39,963 nt of DNA from a virus, in the IMG/VR virus record IMGVR_UViG_3300046515_000280, positions 1 through 39,963 of that record. The stretch is one strand, 5' to 3'. Positions within the stretch are counted from its first letter, which is position 1, and each line of letters opens with the position of its first letter. The notes under the pieces are model-generated. The model was given only the letters and a program-made list of their open reading frames with translations. It ran no database searches and was not told where the DNA came from. This document shows positions 36,282-39,963 of the stretch, piece by piece. A program made the translations under genes and the position numbers.

Positions 36282-36776
36282 ATGAGTGATAAATGGTCCG
36301 AATACAGAAAACAGTTCTGCGGCTGCAAAGATGCAAGCCGCCTGAATTCCTGCAAGGCTCTGGCTAACTGCTCTCTGCGCGCCGGACATCCTGAACGAAA
36401 AGCACCAAAGGCCGGAACAGCCCAATCCGAACTGGCTGCGTTGCGGGAAGAGCTGGCCACCGCTAATCGTGCAGGCCCTCCGCATTTTTGCGGGCTGCCA
36501 ATGTCGCTGAATCCGCATCCTGAAGCGGGCGTGCCCGGCAGATTCCTTGAAGTCGGAACAGTTAGCGAGTGCATCCCATGTTTGGTTGCGAGCCGACATG
36601 GCTGGGCAAAGACTGCGAGCGATCTGCAACAGCGCCTGACAGCCGCCGAGCAGCGGAATGCGGAGCTTGGGAGAGTGGGTGGTATTGCTGCGGCATACCT
36701 ACAAAATGACCATCCCGCACTGGCGAGCATGCTGCGCAATGCAATCAAACCCACCGAATCGGGAGCAAGCGAATGA
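36282..36776 (+). CDS. early phage hypothetical protein (164 aa)
   Basis: 164 residues from ATG 36282, with AAGGAG 8 bases upstream. The N-terminal part is Cys-rich (FCGCKDASRLNSCKALANCS), the middle has a further Cys and Pro segment (HFCGLPMSLNPHPEAG, ECIPCLVASRHGW), and two coiled-coil-like stretches flank it (ELAALREELATAN; DLQQRLTAAEQRNAEL). Proteins of this build are common in Pseudomonas phage early regions; function unknown. It overlaps the next gene by four bases. Confidence 0.6.
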   Translation: MSDKWSEYRKQFCGCKDASRLNSCKALANCSLRAGHPERKAPKAGTAQSELAALREELATANRAGPPHFCGLPMSLNPHPEAGVPGRFLEVGTVSECIPCLVASRHGWAKTASDLQQRLTAAEQRNAELGRVGGIAAAYLQNDHPALASMLRNAIKPTESGASE

Positions 36777-36997
36777 GCAACTGGATCAGCTGCAAAGATC
36801 GATTGCCGGCAGCGACTGGAGTTTATCCGGCCTGCTCGATGCATCCCGAGCGGACCTACGAGGCAGAGAGCTGGATTGAAATGCTTTACGAGTTCAATGC
36901 CGACGCCAAGAAAGGCGAAACTCCGTGGCAGCACGGGTCCGGCTTTTACGATGGCGCCATCACTCACTGGCTGGATCTTCCGGGGCCTCCGAAATGA
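36773..36997 (+). CDS. DUF551-like protein
   Basis: 74 residues. The start WISCKDRLPAATG and the end FYDGAITHWLDLPGPP are the two conserved ends of DUF551, a small phage family of unknown function. It overlaps both neighbours by four bases. Confidence 0.75.
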   Translation: MSNWISCKDRLPAATGVYPACSMHPERTYEAESWIEMLYEFNADAKKGETPWQHGSGFYDGAITHWLDLPGPPK

Positions 36998-37422
36998 ACA
37001 ACGATAAAACCGTAACCATGTCGTGGGAGCTGGTCGAAGACATGATAGATGCCTTCGAATACGAAGGGAGAAACGAGTGGGCTGAACCGCTGCGCACCCT
37101 TCTCGCCGCCCCAGTCATCGAGCGCCAGCCTATTGGATGGTTCACCGATGATCATCTGACAGACAAATCCGCAACGACTTACGACCGCGCTGTAGCTGAT
37201 CGCTGGATAACCAAGGGCTGGCCGGTTTCGTCGCTCTACGCCGACCCGGTAGAAATGGACGCAGCCAAAGCCTTCGCCAAAGGGTTCAACACTCTGGAGC
37301 AGGCCGGTGGCAAGTACCGGATCAATATGCAGTTCGCCAATCACGACGACGCATGGGCCGCATACATGGCGCTCGGTAAGCTGACCGCCGGCCTCGACAA
37401 GGTCAAGGAGCTGAATCAATGA
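36994..37422 (+). CDS. early phage hypothetical protein (142 aa)
   Basis: 142 residues from ATG 36994 in an ATGA overlap with the DUF551-like gene. A short helical start (WELVEDMIDAFEYEGRNEWA) is followed by a segment with IGWFTDDHLTDKSATTYDRA and WPVSSLYADPV, a pattern common in phage DUF551-neighbour proteins. Function unknown. Confidence 0.6.
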   Translation: MNNDKTVTMSWELVEDMIDAFEYEGRNEWAEPLRTLLAAPVIERQPIGWFTDDHLTDKSATTYDRAVADRWITKGWPVSSLYADPVEMDAAKAFAKGFNTLEQAGGKYRINMQFANHDDAWAAYMALGKLTAGLDKVKELNQ

Positions 37423-37460
37423 TCGCCCTCGCCTGGTTCTACTTCATCTACGTCCGCTGA
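37419..37460 (+). CDS. possible 13-residue hydrophobic peptide
   Basis: ATG at 37419 overlaps the previous stop and gives a 13-residue frame (MIALAWFYFIYVR). The coupling and hydrophobic composition are the only evidence; it may be chance. Confidence 0.2.
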   Translation: MIALAWFYFIYVR

Positions 37461-37500
37461 TCCCTTCAGTTGTATCCCCCATAAAATCTTAACTCCACCG

Positions 37501-37518
37501 CGAAAATCTTAATTTTCG
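37501..37518. repeat. AT-rich hairpin in a gene-free stretch
   Basis: CGAAAAT and ATTTTCG flank CTTA (perfect 7-bp arms). It lies in the 130-base gap (37461-37590) that is locally AT-rich and holds no gene I can support. A direct repeat AAAATCTTAA occurs twice here. Confidence 0.45.
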
Positions 37519-37590
37519 GCGCTTTCCCTCACTTTTAATTAACGAAACCCCATTCCCAAGCTTGCCGCCCCGTGCGGCCGGAGCATCCCT

Positions 37591-37785
37591 ATGTCTCGCA
37601 TTGAAGAAAGAGAAGGCTGGAATCTGGCTGATCAGTTGATCGCGGCCGGGCGCCAAGTAGACCAGCGATTCGGTGGCGTCGAGCGCGTCATCGCCAATAT
37701 CGAAAAGACCGCCGCCATGAGGCCGGAAGGCTACCGGGCGGGCATCCAGAAACGTATCGAGGGGGAACGCCATGGCAACGTTTGA
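37591..37785 (+). CDS. small early protein (64 aa)
   Basis: 64 residues from ATG 37591, with CCGGAG 8 bases upstream. Mostly helical (WNLADQLIAAGRQVDQRFGG, VERVIANIEKTAAMRPEGY) with a basic end. It overlaps the next gene by 14 bases. Unknown function. Confidence 0.55.
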   Translation: MSRIEEREGWNLADQLIAAGRQVDQRFGGVERVIANIEKTAAMRPEGYRAGIQKRIEGERHGNV

Positions 37786-37984
37786 CGTGCACGAACAGAA
37801 CACAGACGGTCGCCCTGGAAAGCTGCTGGACGTCATCGACCGCGTCCCCGAGACCCGCAAGACAGGCAGCTTCGTCGAGTTCGACGGCGAAATGCACAAG
37901 GTCATGACTGGGATTCGCAACTTCATCATCGTCACTCAAGAGCGCTGGGCTCGGGTGTCGGCTGCTGCGTGGAGGAAAATATGA
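37772..37984 (+). CDS. small early protein (70 aa)
   Basis: 70 residues starting MATFDVHEQNTDGRPGKLLD; a beta-type middle (FVEFDGEMHKVMTG, NFIIVTQERWARV) suggests a small barrel. It overlaps both neighbours (14 and 4 bases). No family recognised. Confidence 0.5.
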   Translation: MATFDVHEQNTDGRPGKLLDVIDRVPETRKTGSFVEFDGEMHKVMTGIRNFIIVTQERWARVSAAAWRKI

Positions 37985-38436
37985 CTGATATCAAACTATT
38001 GCCATGCCCGTTCTGTGGTGGCGATGCAGTCTTGAAGCAATATCGAGCTGATGGCCTAGAGATCAGATGCTCGGGGTGCCAATCCATGCGCCAGCAGCGC
38101 TGGATGTACAAGGGGCGCGATTGGCTTGAGGCGAAAATGATCGAAAAGTGGAATGAGCGCACCGGCTACACCGCCGTAGACATGACCACCGCTGCGGCGC
38201 AAGGGTTCAGGGATGGGGTGGCGAGCAAGTCAGAGCCATGCGATGGCTGCTTCATGGCTGATGCCGAGGCCTTGAGCCAAAATGCCGATCGGTATCAAGT
38301 CCTGCGAAATGGATATCTGGGTGGAGAGCTACGAATTTCAGTCCAATACGAGAACACACGGACCGGCATGAGGGTTCTCGTTAACGGCGAGCAACTGGAT
38401 GCAATCGTTGATGGCGCCATGAGCAAGGAGGGTTGA
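37981..38436 (+). CDS. Lar-like restriction alleviation family protein
   Basis: 151 residues from ATG 37981. The N-terminal 60 residues are a zinc ribbon of the Lar type: LLPCPFCGGDAVLKQ, then IRCSGCQSMRQ and an end with MIEKWNERTG. Lar-type proteins reduce host type I restriction by helping modification. The C-terminal half is an unrelated extension with a further CDGC pair. Family membership is by the N-terminal ribbon only. Confidence 0.7.
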   Translation: MTDIKLLPCPFCGGDAVLKQYRADGLEIRCSGCQSMRQQRWMYKGRDWLEAKMIEKWNERTGYTAVDMTTAAAQGFRDGVASKSEPCDGCFMADAEALSQNADRYQVLRNGYLGGELRISVQYENTRTGMRVLVNGEQLDAIVDGAMSKEG

Positions 38437-38437
38437 G

Positions 38438-38689
38438 ATGACCGATGAATCCGAGATTATTTACATGGATGGCTTGGGCAAGATGATCGGACGAACCGAG
38501 TCGGCAGTAAGGCAGGGGCTCAGCCGTGGCGTGGACTGGCTGCCAAAGAGTTTCAGGATGGGCAACAGGCATTGCTGGCTGAAAGAGGACGTGCGGGAGT
38601 TTTTGCGGGGGTGTCGGGATGGGAAAAACAAGGCGCCGAAGGTCGGACGGAAGCGGCTACCGCCGCCGACGTTGCACGGGGTTGCCTGA
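38438..38689 (+). CDS. excisionase-like DNA-binding protein
   Basis: 83 residues from ATG 38438, with GGAGGG upstream. A winged-helix-like start (MDGLGKMIGRTESAVRQGLS, RGVDWLPKSFRMGNRHCWLK, EDVREFL) is the layout of small phage excisionases and AlpA-like proteins; the tail is strongly basic (KNKAPKVGRKRLPPP). It is the last gene of the pL operon and converges on int with a 2-base gap, so it is the best candidate for Xis, expressed upon induction. Confidence 0.65.
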   Translation: MTDESEIIYMDGLGKMIGRTESAVRQGLSRGVDWLPKSFRMGNRHCWLKEDVREFLRGCRDGKNKAPKVGRKRLPPPTLHGVA

Positions 38690-38691
38690 TG

Positions 38692-39669
38692 CTACCCCAG
38701 CTTCTCGGCGAGATCGTTCGGGCACAGGTGAGTGTACCGTTTGAGCATTGCCAGAGTCTTGTGCCCGGTGATGCTCGCCACCTCCATCAGGGACAGGCCG
38801 CGCTCGAACAGGCGGCTGGTCGCTTCGTGGCGCATATCGTGAAGGCGTAGGTCTTTGATCTTCGCTGCCTCACAGGCCAGAGCGAAGTAATTGCTCACGC
38901 TGTCCAGCTTCAGATGGAAGTACCTGCCGCCGTCGATCGGCGTCGGCAATCCCTCCAAGAGCTCCACGGCCCGCGTTGATAGCGGTACGGACCTGCGCTC
39001 GCCGTTCTTCGTATCTTCAAGGAACGCAACTCTCCCCCTGATTTGATCCTTCCGCAGCATGACCAATTCGGATCGGCGCATCGCCGTCTCCACTGCCAGC
39101 TCGATGATTACGGGCAACTCTGCATTGACTTCGCCGGCATGTTTGTACAGCGTCTTCAGTTCGGCGGTGCTCGGGCGGCGTTCCCGCTGCTTACTGCCTT
39201 TTGGCATGCGGATGGCCGTGCAAGGGTTCTTCAGCCCCTGTATACCCCAGTCCTTTGACGCGACCGTATAAAGGTGACTGATTAGCGCCAGATTGAGCCT
39301 GACAGTTGCCGTGGATTTTCCTGCCTTGAGCTCAGAATCGCGGTAGGAAGCCATGTCGCTGGAGCGGATCGCGGCGAGCGACTTGCCGGCATATTCCGAC
39401 TTCTGCCACTTCTTGGCGCGCACCTTCTCCTGCTGCTCTCCCTTCTTGGATTTGCTCACCTCGTTCAGGTACCGGGTCAGCGCTTCTTCGAGGGTGGTCT
39501 TTTCCGCCTCGCGCATATCGACAAATCGCGAGCGAGACATATCGCCCTCGATCTCGGCGGCCCATCGCTGGGCTTCTGCCTTGGTGTCAAAGGTAGATGA
39601 AAGTGTCGGGTGTCCTTTGCGACGGATCTGGACTCGCCAGGCGTCACCGCGTTTTTCGTAATAGGCCAT
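38692..39669 (-). CDS. int: tyrosine-type integrase
   Basis: 325 residues. An N-terminal arm-binding domain (MAYYEKRGDAWRVQIRRKGH) and a SAM-like core-binding domain precede the catalytic domain: Arg in AMRRSELVML, Lys in EDTKNGERR, HDMRHEATS (His277, Arg280), GHKTL (His303) and the nucleophile Tyr312 in LKRYTHL. It integrates the phage at the adjacent serine tRNA gene. It is read away from the tRNA, with the tRNA 3' end about 110 bases from its start, the standard arrangement. int is not in the pL operon but on the opposite strand. Confidence 0.93.
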   Translation of the reverse strand: MAYYEKRGDAWRVQIRRKGHPTLSSTFDTKAEAQRWAAEIEGDMSRSRFVDMREAEKTTLEEALTRYLNEVSKSKKGEQQEKVRAKKWQKSEYAGKSLAAIRSSDMASYRDSELKAGKSTATVRLNLALISHLYTVASKDWGIQGLKNPCTAIRMPKGSKQRERRPSTAELKTLYKHAGEVNAELPVIIELAVETAMRRSELVMLRKDQIRGRVAFLEDTKNGERRSVPLSTRAVELLEGLPTPIDGGRYFHLKLDSVSNYFALACEAAKIKDLRLHDMRHEATSRLFERGLSLMEVASITGHKTLAMLKRYTHLCPNDLAEKLG

Positions 39670-39690
39670 TTGCGGATAGTAGCGCGTGTC

Positions 39691-39732
39691 TGGGGGAATG
39701 ACACGGGGAGCGATTCCCCCATATTTCCCCCA
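39691..39732. repeat. inverted and direct 9-bp repeats upstream of int
   Basis: TGGGGGAAT (39691) and ATTCCCCCA (39713) are perfect inverted copies; a related TTTCCCCCA follows at 39724. A nested GTGTC/GACAC dyad (39686-39704) overlaps. They lie between int and the tRNA, where integrase arm sites or int regulation would be. Confidence 0.55.
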
Positions 39733-39737
39733 AATAC

Positions 39738-39770
39738 AAAAAAGCCCCGAGGCTGTTAAGCGCTCGGGGC
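39738..39770 (-). terminator. rho-independent terminator after the serine tRNA
   Basis: On the minus strand GCCCCGAG pairs with CTCGGGGC around an 11-base loop and is followed by six T residues. It begins about 10 bases after the tRNA CCA end and would terminate the tRNA transcript before int. Confidence 0.85.
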
Positions 39771-39779
39771 CTTTAAATA

Positions 39780-39869
39780 TGGCGGAGAGATAGGGATTCG
39801 AACCCTAGGTACCGGTGAAGGTACAACGGATTTCGAATCCGTCCCATTCGGCCACTCTGGCATCTCTCC
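39780..39869 (-). tRNA. tRNA-Ser (anticodon CGA)
   Basis: 90 bases. A 7-bp acceptor stem (GGAGAGA with TCTCTCC), discriminator G and encoded CCA are present. The anticodon stem ACGGA/TCCGT encloses TTCGAAA, giving anticodon CGA for serine UCG codons. The long variable arm (TTGTACCTTCACCGGTACC region) is typical of class II tRNAs, and the GGTTCGAATCC T-arm is canonical. It is the probable attachment gene of the prophage. Confidence 0.95.
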
Positions 39870-39879
39870 AACGGCGCGC

Positions 39880-39908
39880 ATCATAACAACACTTTTGCCG
39901 GAAGCGAA
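39880..39908 (-). promoter_or_regulatory. promoter of the serine tRNA
   Basis: On the minus strand TATGAT (-10, 39880-39885) lies 10 bases before the mature tRNA; a weak -35 (TTCGCT, 39903-39908) is 17 bases further. A GC-rich discriminator (GCGCGCCG) follows, typical of stable RNA promoters. Confidence 0.55.
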
Positions 39909-39963
39909 CCCCCTGAGCGAAATATTTCTGTGCTATCAGATGCTTGCGTCGGTTAAAGCGGTA

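Overview
The window looks like a near-complete temperate bacteriophage integrated in a Pseudomonas-type gammaproteobacterial chromosome. The host assignment is an inference from moderately GC-rich DNA, GGAG-type ribosome binding sites and families typical of Pseudomonas prophages. The right edge carries a serine tRNA gene (anticodon CGA) with a tyrosine integrase beside it. The matching left attachment site is not in the window.

Layout. The immunity region is at about 25.7-27.1 kb: a divergent cI-type repressor (+) and lambda-like cro (-) share an operator/promoter region. Leftward from cro (all - strand) come two small ribbon-helix-helix-like genes in the cII position, lambda O- and P-like replication genes with iterons inside O, a TraR/DksA zinc finger, NinB, a NinI-like phosphatase, NinG, a metallophosphoesterase and a Q-type antiterminator. 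A late promoter and an immediate terminator follow (pR'-tR' layout). Then come holin-like proteins, terminase subunits, portal, scaffold, SU10-family capsid, head-tail connector and tail genes, internal virion proteins, a small tail fibre with its chaperone, and at the far end endolysin, Rz and nested Rz1. The late block is podovirus-like. A free-standing HNH endonuclease sits just after the capsid gene, and one tiny membrane-protein gene is on the opposite strand.

Rightward from a clear pL promoter (27.13 kb) runs the early-left operon (+). It has a structured leader, a terminator, many small overlapping genes, a Bet/RecT annealing protein, an HNH-like gene and a YqaJ/lambda-Exo nuclease. 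Next comes a complete diversity-generating retroelement (DGR, 32.4-35.5 kb), then small accessory genes, a Lar-like protein and an excisionase-like protein that converges on the integrase.

The DGR is the most interesting system. It contains two DUF1566/C-type-lectin-like target genes whose 3' ends are variable repeats (VR1, VR2), an Avd accessory gene, one template repeat (TR) and a reverse transcriptase with GLPIGNLSSQ and YVDD motifs. In my hand alignment, 15 of 16 TR/VR1 differences and all 15 TR/VR2 differences are at template adenines. GC-rich hairpins follow both VRs. The TR contains the only ATG start available to the RT gene. Unlike the classical BPP-1 case, the targets are not beside the tail genes. 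They lie in the repressor-controlled early operon directly behind the recombination genes, so what they bind is an open question.
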